Part shown: positions 37,842 to 49,139 of the stretch, piece by piece | Layout of the letters: each line of letters opens with the position of its first letter | Position numbering within the stretch: the stretch's first letter is position 1 | DNA from: Umbelopsis isabellina | Taxonomy: Eukaryota > Mucoromycota > Umbelopsidomycetes > Umbelopsidales > Umbelopsidaceae | Direction: 5' to 3' | NCBI GenBank assembly: GCA_016758905.1 | Contig: JAEPQZ010000011.1 | Span: 1 to 64,000 of the forward strand | DNA: 64,000 nucleotides | Position numbers and translations under genes: made by a program | The notes under the pieces: model-generated | The model's database searches: none | The model's input: only the letters and a program-made list of their open reading frames with translations | Told to the model about the DNA's origin: nothing

Positions 37842-38054
37842 ATGGCCAGGTCTCGATGGGTATATGCGTCAGGCTCACATTGGATTCGTTTCGACTCCAC
37901 TACTAGCCGGGAAATTGAAAAAATGTTTGTTAAAGGAGGAGCTGGTTGGGCAAATATCAGGGCCTTTGGAGGACAAGTCTATGTAAATGCCATTGAGTGC
38001 TATGTATGCTCACATAGTGGTCTCCGTTTCACAATTGCACGTATGTTGGAGTAA
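37842..38054 (+). CDS. WWE-domain-only microprotein (70 aa)
   Basis: An intronless frame of 70 codons with its own TATA box and leader. Almost the whole protein is one WWE domain: RWVYASGSHWIRFDSTTSRE, IEKMFVKGG, then GGQVYVNAIECYV and HSGLRFTIARML. It aligns end to end with the RNF146 WWE domain: the two aromatic/Trp positions, the Y/F-D, the T-S-R-E-(L/I)-E helix, the Y-V strand and the final R-x-I-x-R strand. WWE domains bind iso-ADP-ribose in poly(ADP-ribose) chains and normally occur inside E3 ligases or PARPs. Here there is no RING, HECT or PARP part. It could be a free ADP-ribose reader or an inhibitor of larger WWE proteins; a fragment of an older gene is less likely given the clean start, stop and promoter. 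Confidence 0.75.
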   Translation: MARSRWVYASGSHWIRFDSTTSREIEKMFVKGGAGWANIRAFGGQVYVNAIECYVCSHSGLRFTIARMLE

Positions 38055-38728
38055 GGAAGCAAACAGTAAAGATTGTATAGTAGCATTTTCTGTAACATTA
38101 TATATTTCATGTATCATCATCAATTGTACAAATAGCATAGCCGATAAAGTATATTTTTATCATCTATTAAACATTCCATACAAAGGTATTTTCGGACATT
38201 GACGAGATGATGCAAGCAAAAAGTGGTTGGCAGGCAGGGAACGTGCTGACCGAGCAAACTGACCGAGGTTGACTGGATATGAGCAAGGTCCGACGCAAAC
38301 CTTATTATTCATCTCGTGATCTTCACCACCTTTTTCTGACATTGACAGTGTTCACAAAAGAAAACGGTGGCCACTCACTGTAATATACAATGAAGAATAC
38401 GTTCAAGGACAGTTAACATTAATTTAAATGCCTTTCAAGGTAGTTATAAGTCACAAACGCCATGTTCACACTAAATTGCTGGTCAAATGTAAGTTACGTC
38501 TGATTGGCTGAGAGGCATTGTGAGACCGTGAAAATTTAGACTTAACAGTGGGAATTGCGTGCATTTGAATTTTCTGAGGCGCTTGTATAAAAGGAGGAGA
38601 GGAGCTGCACGCTGACCTGTTGGTTTTTTAGCAACACTCCCTACTCTTATTCCGAACCGTGAGTGTCAAACCAGACTTTCCTGATCGCACTGCTTGGAAC
38701 ATGACCTAATATCGCTTTACTTGAGTAG
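38055..38728. other. Intergenic; promoter of cytochrome c peroxidase
   Basis: 670 bp without a gene. TATAAAA at 38586-38592, about 140 bp before the peroxidase start codon, and a purine-rich GGAGGAGAGGAG after it suggest the core promoter and transcription start region. Confidence 0.5.
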
Positions 38729-40133
38729 ATGGCTTCATTCTTACGCGTAGCTCGCTCCACAGCTGCTAGACGCTCCACTCTTTTGGCTGCCACCGCCAGC
38801 ATCTCCGCTGCTCCTCGTGCCCGTATTGCCCCACAATTCGCTCGTGGATACGCTACTGGTGAACCCAAGAAGGGCGGTAGCACAGGTGTCTTCCTAGGTA
38901 AGAACACGGTTAAACGAAAGCTGTCCGGGTTGATTATCTTGTCGTAAATCGCTCAAACCTAATTAATATCTTCGTTCAGGTCTTGCCGCCCTTGGCGCAG
39001 CTGGCGGCTACTACTACTACAGCACTACCCAAGATGTTAAGGTTGGTGCTAAGACCACCGAAAAGTCATTGGATAAGAAGCCTATTGACTACCAAGAGGT
39101 GTATAACGCTATCGCCGACATTTTGGAAGATAACGAGTATGTACAACTTGCGGTCACATGGCAGAATTTAATGACTTTTATCTTACCCCACGTTCCCCTC
39201 TCCCTTACAGCTACGATGATGGTTCCATTGGCCCTGTCCTTGTTCGTCTCGCTTGGCACGCAAGTGGTACCTATGACGATGTCACCAAGACCGGTGGAAG
39301 CAACGGTGCTACCATGAGTATGTGGCAAGAATCATTTTCGTGAACGCCAATTGCGGAAGCAAAACTAACAAACCCCGACTTATGTTCACAGGATTTGACC
39401 CTGAAGCTTTGCATGGTGCTAACAATGGTCTTGCTATTGCTCGTGAGCGCCTGATGCCTATCAAGCAAAAGTTCCCCGAGATCTCTTATGGTGACTTGTG
39501 GACTCTTGCTGGCGTCTGTGCTGTTCAGGAATTGGTATGTGATATATGTCATGTGGCTACCAGCATTTTTGATTGTTTGTTCTAATCCATTCATTCATAA
39601 ATCAGGGTGGCCCTACTATCCCATGGAGACCTGGTCGCCAAGATGCTCTCGACGGTAAGAGCTGTACCCCTGACGGCCGTCTTCCCGATGCCACTCAAGG
39701 TGAGCGCCACGTTCGTGACGTCTTTTACCGTATGGGCTTCAACGACCAAGAGATTGTCGCCCTTGCCGGTGCTCACTCCCTCGGCCGTTGCCACCCTGAT
39801 CGCTCTGGCTTCGAGGGTCCTTGGCAAGAAGCCCCCACTTTGTTCACTAACGAGTACTACAAGGCTCTTCGTGACCGCAAGTGGATCAAGAAGACTGTCA
39901 AGGATAGCGGTGCATCTCAATTCGTTGACAAGAACAACCCCGAGGTTATGATGCTTCCCGCTGAAATTGCCATGAAGAATGACAAGGAGTTCAGCAAGCA
40001 TATCAACACTTATGCTAACAGTGAGGAGAAGTTCTTTGAGGACTTCTCCAAGGTATTCAACAAGCTTTTGGAGTTGGGTGTACCATTCCAGGGCAACGAA
40101 AGAGTCTACCATTTCAAGCCCACCACTGCTTAA
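38729..40133 (+). CDS. CCP1: Cytochrome c peroxidase, mitochondrial
   Basis: Five exons, 38729-38897, 38980-39136, 39211-39317, 39392-39534 and 39606-40133, give 367 residues. An Arg/Ala/Ser-rich presequence ([20 protein letters not shown]...) is followed by a hydrophobic [15 protein letters not shown], as in the bipartite intermembrane-space signal of yeast Ccp1. The class I haem peroxidase domain has distal Arg/Trp/His in [12 protein letters not shown], proximal His in [20 protein letters not shown], and the proximal Trp in EGPW. The proximal Asp of yeast (D235, in LPTD) is replaced by Glu in [10 protein letters not shown]. The enzyme reduces H2O2 with cytochrome c. Length and order are otherwise standard. 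Confidence 0.95.
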
Positions 40134-41777
40134 AAAGTCGATTAATGGTAGTGTGTGTATATACCTGATTTTTCAAAAGCAATACAAAGCAAAATACATC
40201 AATCTGTTGAACGGATATGCTCTAACGTTTTTGTAGTTTGTGAGAGACACTTTTGCTATGGTTGTATGTGATTGTTGGTTTATAATAGTGTTGAATGGTG
40301 CGTTATTGGTTTTAATCTGCTTTTGTACACTGGTTATAAGCATTACCAATTTGCAATACGGGACAATTCTCAATTCGCAATTCAAACCCCCGATATGACC
40401 AGTGCCTAGAGCCAATCGTTTCTCATTTATCAACACCATTAACTTCGTTGTGAAAGTTTGCAAACTGCGCCTATATTGCATTGGCTGTCCTAAATTGTGA
40501 TATCTTCATAAGAATGGATATCTGTGTTGTTATTTGAACCCATGATGGAATGAATGGCCCAAGTCGCTCGCTTATAGAAAAAATCATTGTACCAACACAT
40601 CCTATGCCATATTGAACTAAGTATGCGCAGTTAGAAGTATAGCTAGCAGGCCATTCAAATTTAGCAACTCTACCTCTTTGATATTGGCGAATGAAAGCAT
40701 CATATGCGTCTTAAATGCTGCCTACTGGTAACACACAGGCTTACATAAACAATTGCATCAAGCTAATATTCTAGCTGTTCAGAAACTCCATGACAACAAT
40801 TGAGGTTGCTTTACCCAGATTTGCAGATTGTATGTTAGCGGAAAGGAGTTGAGCCCTAATGCTCGCTTGGTCAAAATTACAATATGTCGTGTTTGAATGA
40901 CAACAAACACTCTTTGGTGGTTTGTCAACAGTACACTGAACGGAATAAACCAAGGTAACAACATATTTGTGGGATATGAGGGAATCACTTGAACAAATTC
41001 AAGATCTGTTTTCACTTATACACCACTGTATAGCATTATGGAAATAAGAAATGGAACTCATGTTCCAGGAGCAACTAAACTAAAACTAGAGTGGAGGTAA
41101 ATAATTGCTCCCCTCATCAGTGGTGGTTATCAACACTACTATGACATATTATTACGACCACTTTGTGTAGCAATGAGAACATTGCCAACTTGACTTGTAA
41201 ATAAAAGCCAAATTTTATCATTTTACACACCATCCTTTATTTGTTAGCATAATAATCAAATTGCGAAATATATTTAATACCAATTTCAAGCATAAACAAA
41301 ACAGTAACAGCTGCTATACAAATTGAATAGATTCGTTCAAGTCGAGCAGTCGCATAATATTTTATATAGCGGGTAAGAGAAACTAGTTCAATTCATCGCG
41401 AAGCACACTCAAAGACCTCTTAAGCCACAAAGGCATAAGGAGGACCAAAGCAATGTAGCTGGATGATGGAAGAGTCCTTTCACCCCATGATTTATTTCCA
41501 ACATCACTGAGCTCAGCTGTGGTATGAAAAATGGCGAAAATCTAGCGAAAATAGTTTGTCACGGGAGACAGCAATTGCAATATGGCCCCCACAGACTGGG
41601 CTCTCGGATCATCTGGGCAACCGGATTGGACATTGAGTTAAGGGAGCATGGAAGAACCATATAATCCCTGGTTGTAGATGTTACTCAGTTCTTTCTAAAA
41701 TGTGAGATCATACTTATAAAGCGTTGAGGTTGCCTGGTAAAGAAGCTCTGCATTTACCTATTGTCAGTATACTCAAC
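40134..41777. other. Intergenic, 1.6 kb, nothing recognised
   Basis: A+T-rich with only short chance frames on both strands (longest 102 codons minus, 40173-40481). The sequence ACTTATAAAGC near 41711-41721 may be the TATA region of the bZIP gene. Confidence 0.45.
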
Positions 41778-42368
41778 ATGTCCATCTCCATGCTTTCAAT
41801 GTCTGAATCATTGAGCTCCAATCGCAACCTTGGAGCATATCCAACTTCACATAGAGCCATGGCCATCTCTTCCATAACCTCCCCGCCATTCTCCTCGGCA
41901 TCTTTATCCGACAAAAAACATTCTGAGTACCGGCACATCGGGTCGCTCCTCGAGCATTCACCCCCACCGTCGCTAGGTGCTTCTTCCCCGGATAGTGCCT
42001 CCAATTCCTCCACTGGCTCTCCATCACCAATTTCGTTGCATGAAAGGAGACAAAGAAACAAGGCAGCCTCTGCGAAATACAGACAAAAGAAGAATCAACA
42101 GCATGGTGAGATGAGGAGCATCATTTCCCATCTAACAGAAGAAAACGCGTTGCTGTCAAGGCAAGTTGAAGAACTGAAAAGAGAAAATCAAATGGTACGA
42201 GCAACCTGCGACCAGCTAAGAGGAAAAATTGTAGCTAGCAAAATGTTGAAGAGAATGATGAAGGCTGAAAATGACGAGCCCATACGAACAAAAAAAAGAA
42301 GAAATAACAGCCAGCTGCTTGACGATGGCGCCAGCGTTGGTTATCCCAGTGACAACGATAGCATTTGA
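41778..42368 (+). CDS. bZIP transcription factor
   Basis: Intronless, 196 residues from the ATG at 41778. The N-terminal half is Ser/Pro-rich. The basic region is SLHERRQRNKAASAKYRQKK, with the N-x7-R core (NKAASAKYR), followed by a zipper with heptad leucines: ISHLTEENALLSRQVEELKR, ENQMVRATCDQLRGKI. A basic patch TKKRRN near the C-terminus may add nuclear targeting. The basic region resembles fungal Met4/Cys3- and Gcn4-like factors of sulfur and amino-acid control, but the set is too large to assign a pathway. The frame extends upstream without an ATG, so the chosen start is the first possible one. Confidence 0.85.
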   Translation: MSISMLSMSESLSSNRNLGAYPTSHRAMAISSITSPPFSSASLSDKKHSEYRHIGSLLEHSPPPSLGASSPDSASNSSTGSPSPISLHERRQRNKAASAKYRQKKNQQHGEMRSIISHLTEENALLSRQVEELKRENQMVRATCDQLRGKIVASKMLKRMMKAENDEPIRTKKRRNNSQLLDDGASVGYPSDNDSI

Positions 42369-42523
42369 GTTCCATCCTTCATCCACTCGCCGCCCTTTCA
42401 TATACCCCATTTTGTACATCCGCAATGTACAAATATCATTTAGCAAGCATACGGTCATTTCAATATAACACATCGCACTTCATGATTTAATGCTTTTTTG
42501 GTTTTGTGAACTTATAGATTATT

Positions 42524-43320
42524 TCACTTTCTTTCAATAAATTGATTTCGAGCCTTATGCCACTCCTCTAAAGAGCAATCGGGATATACCTCAAAGTTTC
42601 GCTTGTTGTCTATTTTAGGAGTTGTTGCCCAGTTACACTTGCTGTCCTTATTTAGCATTAGCCTATAGATATCTTCCGGTTTGGGCTCAGGCAAGGGAGT
42701 ATCGATGGCAGAAGCATAAGGATATACATTCTCTGGCCATTCTTTGCTGTATGCGAACAAGTGTGAGCCGCATTCACCACAGAAATATCGGACGTTGCCG
42801 CTAATGAAGTAATAGTGACAGAGAATGAGGCGTCCATGAACAATGAACAGCTGCTTGCTTGCATTAATAATAGAAACTTACCAAAGCTTTTGGTCCTTCT
42901 TGGGAACGCTTTTGTCGATGATAGCTTGGTATGTCTTCATATACTTCTCACCGTGCAGTTTCAGCGTCTCATACTGCGGATTTTTTTTTTTGGTTAAGTT
43001 GTTAGCTCAACGCCATGTTGCATAGCAATTGAAATCTTACTATTCCCATAATGTTAACGGCATATCCTCCGCCGCCTTGACACTTTCGACAAATAGAGCT
43101 AAGAGTTCCATGTTAGGCATATAATCCGTATCGTTCAGACTACTACAAAAGTGAGCTTACCAATAGCAGTGCATGAACTAAGCATCGCCCAACCGCGAGA
43201 AACAATAGGTGAGTAGTGGATGAAAGCAAACGGTCATAGTTAGTTGCTTACTGGTGCAGGTGTTTCGGAAACGACATCAAAGGAAGTCTTTCCACAGTGA
43301 CAAGAGCCGTGCAAATCCAT
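42524..43320 (-). CDS. GFA/Mss4-like zinc protein (copy 1)
   Basis: Multi-exon minus-strand gene. The first exon, 43252-43320, reads MDLHGSCHCGKTSFDVVSET. Further exons give FMHCYCSICRKCQGGGGYAV with NIMGI, then RYFCGECGSHLFAYSKEWPE, NVYPYASAIDTPLPEPKPED. The zinc ligands of the GFA fold are there: C-x-C in SCHC, C-x-x-C in YCSIC, and CGECG. The family includes glutathione-dependent formaldehyde-activating enzyme and CENP-V, and members often bind glutathione adducts; the exact substrate is unknown. A second copy follows immediately upstream on the same strand with the same layout. Confidence 0.85.
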
Positions 43321-43726
43321 ATTGAGAAGTAGAAGTTAGAGTACGCCACAAGCTTGAATAGGGAGGGACACGAACTTATATACGTGACAGATATTATCCC
43401 GTGACGTAAACTAAATGTGGCAATTGCGCTTGTTTGAACCAACGCGAAAGCTACAAGTATCTTCAAAGCTAGTATCCTAACAATTTTGATTTAACACACA
43501 TCAACTGTTTACTACGCTTATTATGCTTCATATTAAACAGCATTGACTATAGAGCAGCAAGTTTTTCGACTTTTAATTGTTTTCCCGTAGATGCACCACC
43601 AATAATTTCATTTTTTGTTATACATTCGAGCCGCAGCATTTGCCTTTCTGCAGTATTGAGCATAATATAAAACGCACTTCAAATAAAACATTACAGATCG
43701 TATTTCGTGGCATCGATTTGCGAGGA

Positions 43727-44526
43727 TTAGTCGATATATTCGTTGTGATCTTTATGCCACTGTGTCATTGTCACATTGGAATTTTCGGCAAAATTCTGGG
43801 TTCCGTCAATCTCTGGTACGTGTACCCAGTTACAAATGCTGTCCTTGCGTAGCCATAGCCGATAAACGTCCTTATCTAATGGCACTGGCAGTGAAGTGTC
43901 AATAGCAGACGCCATCGGATACACATTGTCCGGGTGCCTGCTATCATAGCCATAGAGATGGCATCCACATTCGCCACAAAAGTAACGCAGGTAGTTGCTA
44001 TTGATGAGAAAAAATGAGGTGAGAATCTTGGTGAGTTGTATTAATAATCAAAGAGCATCATGGGTCAAGAATACGAACGTGAGTTTAGATTCATTAGTAG
44101 TAGTATCGAAATTGGTTACCGCCCTATAGACTTCTAAATACTCCTCTCCATTCACTTTCAATGACTTATACTGGAACGCGAATATGAGACGAAATGACAG
44201 TATGAGAGTCGTCCACGTCAAACCTTTGTTTACCTCTGCCAAAATATCTATCGCGTAGCCACCACCGCTAAGGCATTTACGGCAAACTGAACTAAAGACT
44301 ATATGAATCAGCTCAATATGCTGTCGCGTTGCACCACATAATAATCAAAGTTCCTTACCAATAACATCTTAGGTACTATCAAGTATAATCAGTTGTCAAT
44401 GTGTAATGGCTGATCAACAGGGTATTAAATACTTCAAACTGTAGAGCATATACTCACTGGCACCGGTGTACGCGATACTACAGTAAATGTGATCTTTTCA
44501 CAATGACAGGAACCTCGAAGCTCCAT
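43727..44526 (-). CDS. GFA/Mss4-like zinc protein (copy 2)
   Basis: Tandem paralogue of the preceding gene. The first exon reads MELRGSCHCEKITFTVVSRT, the middle has SSVCRKCLSGGGYAIDILAE, and the last exon GECGCHLYGYDSRHPDNVYP (43870-43990), then MASAIDTSLPVPLDKDVYRL. The last exon's NWVHVPEIDGTQNFAENSN corresponds to NWATTPKIDNKRNFEVYPD of copy 1. The two genes share exon layout and length but differ at many residues, so the duplication is not recent. Zinc ligands are kept. As with copy 1, activity on formaldehyde or another glutathione adduct is a family-based guess. Confidence 0.83.
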
Positions 44527-44756
44527 TATTGATCCAGAAACAAAATAAAGAAGTTTCCCCTACTTTTCGTGGCCATTTTAACTGAAAGTCATCCATGACG
44601 AAATTTGAACGCCGTCACTCTAAGCCTGGTAACTAACTCCTGCGCAGTAACATATGGGAAAATGCCATTTCTTTCCAATTTTATTACAACAAACAAAGCT
44701 AAACAAATGATAATCAATAATTTTCTTTTCCATATATTTTCTGTTAGATCAAAATC

Positions 44757-44934
44757 TTATTCTTCCTTGGTCTCGGGGGAAGCTTGGGGCTCAGAAGGAG
44801 CAGAAGTGTTGGCGGGTGCCTCAGCAGAATTGGTGCCAGCAGCAGCATCAGTGGCAGGTGCGTTCGCATCGTATCCAGGATACTGAGAGTAGTACTGTTG
44901 ATAGTACTGATAGTATTGGCTATCTTGGCCCTGG

Positions 44935-44966
<32 letters not shown>

Positions 44967-47576
44967 CTGATCTTGACCCTGACCTTGGCCTTGGCCTTGT
45001 TGACCATAGTACTGGGCGTAGTAAGCAGCAGCAGCAGCTTGTTGATCACTAGATTGACCCTCGGCACTTCCGGATTGCTGGCCATCTTCAGTTGATTGTG
45101 GCGCACCACCTTCAGCCTTGGAGCCATCTTCATTGGTAGCTGGGGGATACTGAGAATAACTACCGTAGGGATATTGATAATAACCAGCTGCCAAAAATGT
45201 CGATTAATGCAAATTCCATAAAGTCATGAAATTTCTAATTTGCTTACCATAGTTTGAACCACCCTTTCCGTCGCTGCCAGCTTCCCCTGAGCCTTGGTTG
45301 TAATATCCATAGTACTGGGAGTAATCATAACCAGCATTTGCACCTGCACCTGCACCTGCTGATGATGAGTCGTATCCACCAGACTGACCACCATAGCCGC
45401 CTCTGTCATATCCGCGGTTATTATAGCCGCTATTTGTTTGAAATGACGGTGAGCGATAACGCATAATATCAAAAATCAATGCTGAACTTGTACTTACCCT
45501 CGACCACCATAGCGACCACCTCCGTCACGCTAAATAAGTGAAGAGAAAATGGCACACAACAACAATAGCAAATTTCGAATGGAACAAGGTATATGGGCAA
45601 TGAGAAATGCAAAGTTAGTACACGAGATGTTCATGTTACCCAATCAACTTGGAGAATAGAGTCGAAGAATGAAGAGGAAGTGCCTCGCAGGTCGATTATC
45701 CGAACGAGTAATCCAAATCGCAACTACACAATAGCATCGTTTGACAAGAGTGCCCAACAGAATAGCAATGATGGCGACATAATCACTGAACCACACAAAA
45801 ACACAAACACAAAACAAATGACATGTATGTACATTTCCTGCAATCTTCTCCTGGATAAGCTGTTTCGCGAGAGCAATGGCATCGGGTTGACCTAATCATG
45901 TACAACGACAATTCAAGAAAGCAAAAAAAAAAAATGGTGTTCATGCCTCGAGCTCGGTGACGAATGCGTATCGCATATTGCCAACATTTCCAGTGCTGAA
46001 AGCTTGTTCACTATCTGGAACTTGCCAGATAGTGGCAAAGCTAGACAGACTGTACTTTGCAGCAAATCATTATATCTATAAACTTACCATACAGAAGAAT
46101 AGTTCTTTCTTCTGCTGCGCTGGATGCTTGGTCGACCTTGATTCTCGCTCCAGATTCTTGCTCTAAACCTCGAATAGTCTCACCGCCTGACGAAAAACCG
46201 TTAGAGGAATTTGTCAAAATAAATTGTCACTTCAACAGTTGAAAACTTGATACCTTTTCCAATAATCAGACCAACAGATGATTGTGGTACATTGATTGAA
46301 TCGTTCTCATCGCCAGGTTGACCACCACGATGGCCACCAGGACCACCGTATCCACCTCTGTCACCGCGAGGTGGACCATAAGCATTGGCGCCACTACCAT
46401 AACCTCTCTGGTTATCATCGTAACCACCACGCTGAGAGTAGCCTCCTCTATCTCCCTATGACCAGAAGAATTAACAATTGTCACAAACCATTTACCAGTT
46501 GTCGCACTTGCTTACTCCGTATCCTCCGTTAACGATCTCATCAATCAATGCTTTTGCCCGATCGACGGCATCATCGGCACCTGTGATATTGATGGTACGT
46601 TCGTATGATCGTTCTCCAGGGTTCTCTTGAGCGATAGCAATCTTTGCACCACTTTGGCTTTCGAGAGAGCGAATAGTTTCGCCTCCACGACCAATAACAA
46701 GACCAACTTTATTGCCAGGGACAGAAACACTGACAGTATTGCCTCCTGCGCCGTAAGCGGATGGCATGCCACCTCCGCGTCTGTTTGAATCAGTCGTAGA
46801 TGCATCGTTGACTACCTGCATAACCATATCTTTAGCAACTTGAACTTGGTCATCTTCGCCAGTGATATTACAACGTCTTTCGGAATCTCCTTCATCTGCA
46901 ACAACATTAATACCTGAGACTGTACCATGTCAAAACACGAAGCTAAAAACCGTACCTTGTCCGAACTGTATACGTGCACCGGAAGCAGCTTCGATTCTTT
47001 TCAGATTTTCACCTCCTTTGCCAATAACTAGTCCAACAATACTGTTGGGAACGCCAAATTCTTCCTTTCTAACGTGTTGGGAAGCTGATGGACCATATGA
47101 TGAATGCTTTCGTTCGTCGCTTCCAAGACCATATCGAGGTTTGTCTCTGCTTCCGTAACTATCGTCTATATATTCAAAAAATAAGTTAGTCGAGAGAATC
47201 CGCGAGATTAGAATTATATTTGGAGTTGTATTACATGAAGATTGAGGCCGGTCATACGCTCCACGCTTATTTTCTCTCTCATATTGGTAATCGTCATCTC
47301 GAGAGTCACGTCTGCTGTAGCCTCTATCATACGAATCTTCATAGCCTCTCTTTTGTCCAGAGCCTAGCATAAACAAAATGTTAACGGCGTATCGAATCTC
47401 AAAGTATACGCCTTTGCGAATTTACCCATGGTAGGTGAAGCTGAATCTTTGTTTTGCTTCAGTTTCTCAGCAATAGCACGCGCCTTGGACAATGCATCGT
47501 TGAAATTGAGGTTGGGATTGCCTGAATCGAGTGAGGGTGGTGGAGGCACTGACGAGTAATCTCCTGAATCAGACAT
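44757..47576 (-). CDS. KH-domain RNA-binding protein, FUBP/KSRP-like
   Basis: Multi-exon minus-strand gene. The N-terminus MSDSGDYSSVPPPPSLDSGN leads to FNDALSKARAIAEKLKQNKD, a motif also found before the KH repeats of FUBP proteins. Three KH domains follow, each with a GxxG loop: SIVGLVIGKGGENLKRIEAA, NKVGLVIGRGGETIRSLESQ, SSVGLIIGKGGETIRGLEQE. KH3 ends in exon 45833-45891 (QPDAIALAKQLIQEKIAGN). The C-terminal part is Gly/Tyr-rich (YNNRGYDRGGYGGQSGGYDS) and then Gln/Gly/Tyr-rich with a (GQ)n tract. The family binds single-stranded DNA and U/G-rich RNA in transcription and splicing. The G/Q/Y tail is of a kind that drives condensation. Confidence 0.88.
44926..44999. repeat. Coding hexanucleotide repeat (CCTTGA)n
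   Basis: About twelve imperfect copies of CCTTGA/CCTTGG on the plus strand, encoding alternating Gln-Gly in the KH protein tail on the minus strand. Its length is likely to vary between strains. Confidence 0.8.
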
Positions 47577-47808
47577 GTTTAGAGGTGAAGCTTTTTGTTC
47601 GAGTAAAAACTTTGAAAACTTTGCGATAATACTGCTGAGTTAATTAGCTGATGAACTGAAATCTCAGCAGTCAGTGAAAGTCGCTTTTGGGCCGTCACAA
47701 ATTTGCGCAGGCATTTCGCACATTGGTTTACATAATCTCAGAGAAAACATACACTGACCAACTGCAGGAGCGAACACTAGCCTCACTCTCAGATTACTAT
47801 TAAACAGC

Positions 47809-48240
47809 TTAATAGTCTAGATTGATGTCGTTGAATAGACGAGAAAGCGACCAGGAAGCGAGGCGTTGGAGATCAAAGGTGCGCTCGCTGCAAACAGTGA
47901 GGAACATTGTGTGAGAGAGATAGCTGATTGACGAAGTGTACGTGCCCATCTTGCCAGGAATAACATTGCTTTGAACTTTCGTTTCGAATAAATCTCTTGT
48001 TGATATCGCAAATCGGATAATACTCTTTAAGTGAAAACACTGTGGCGAAAGCCTGAGCATATTGAAGCAATAATTAGACGGTATTGCCAAAACAAGACAC
48101 GGAAGTACTTTCCAGAAAGATCGCCGGCCATGAGTTGCGTAATACTTTAACTTATAGTCATGCATACCATGCGAAAAGACATAAACCATAAATATCACCA
48201 ACGCCGGTTGGATATGTGGGAGATTTACAGGACGGTACAT
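47809..48240 (-). CDS. Possible ORF of unknown function (143 codons)
   Basis: An uninterrupted minus-strand frame starting at an ATG (MYRPVNLPHIQPALVIFMVY) and ending RLASWSLSRLFNDINLDY. It has two hydrophobic stretches (PALVIFMVYVF; VLPCLVLAIPS). I recognise no family. Long alternative frames on the same strand weaken the case, and it could be a decayed or intron-containing gene read through. Confidence 0.25.
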   Translation of the reverse strand: MYRPVNLPHIQPALVIFMVYVFSHGMHDYKLKYYATHGRRSFWKVLPCLVLAIPSNYCFNMLRLSPQCFHLKSIIRFAISTRDLFETKVQSNVIPGKMGTYTSSISYLSHTMFLTVCSERTFDLQRLASWSLSRLFNDINLDY

Positions 48241-49139
48241 TGAACCCTAAGTGATACTCACACTGTTGGACCACATGCATGTGGGTTTTTCTTCATGTGG
48301 AGAAATGGACGGTGTACAAAAGAGTGCCGGCAAAATGACTTATTACATATTATTGATATTTAAGCTGACTAGCACTAATGAGCCGACGACCAATGGATGT
48401 ATTATTTTAGCCATCTTTTGCCAAATCGTTATTGAAGATGTGATTAGATTATTAACCATAAATGGATGGTCCATATACAGTGGATATCAATATAAAGAAA
48501 CACTACCAACATGGTAGCGTAAGCAGAATTCAGTAGATGGTAAGAAACCATATGGACATTTAATATTGCTCTCATCCATTTAGGCATCGGGACCCGCTTT
48601 TTTCACCGGCCCATTGATCCGACATCTTGGAGTCTAAGCTTTTCACGTTGTTGCTTGCTCCTGCTGTCTATATACTGACTATGTTTCACAACATCTGCAA
48701 TCTCGATTTATGACTACAAGCTTTTGTTGTTTCAAAATACTTTAGATGAAGACTTGCTTTATGCCTTATAGCTAGGCTAAGCTGGAAATACATCTTTCCA
48801 GTCTTGTTTCGATATTTATAATTGATCATTATTATCCCGTCCTTTGTCGTTACAGAATATTAGGTTACTGCAAACGACACAGAATTTACCTACCTGAGCC
48901 CATTCCACATTATGATATGATATCACAACAGACCAATATTGGTGTTGCCTGGAACAGCAATATATTCTGTTTCTCATTACCAATACCGTGGATTTCTTAA
49001 CGGGGATATTATCATGCAAAAGGCGTTTTTCGTGGGTTGTCTAACTCAGCTAATATTGGAAAGTCGTACAAAAAGAAATTCAATATATATATGTGTGGAT
49101 CGCGAACCAGATTTGAACAGAATACTACAAGCTCTTACC
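48241..49139. other. Intergenic; promoter side of the endoglucanase
   Basis: 900 bp with no gene. TATATATATATG at 49083-49094 is about 50 bp before the start codon and could be the TATA region. Confidence 0.4.

Noticed and set aside
45593-45895. 100-codon plus-strand frame opposite the KH gene
   Set aside because: It lies over KH-gene introns and an exon on the other strand and has no recognisable domain.
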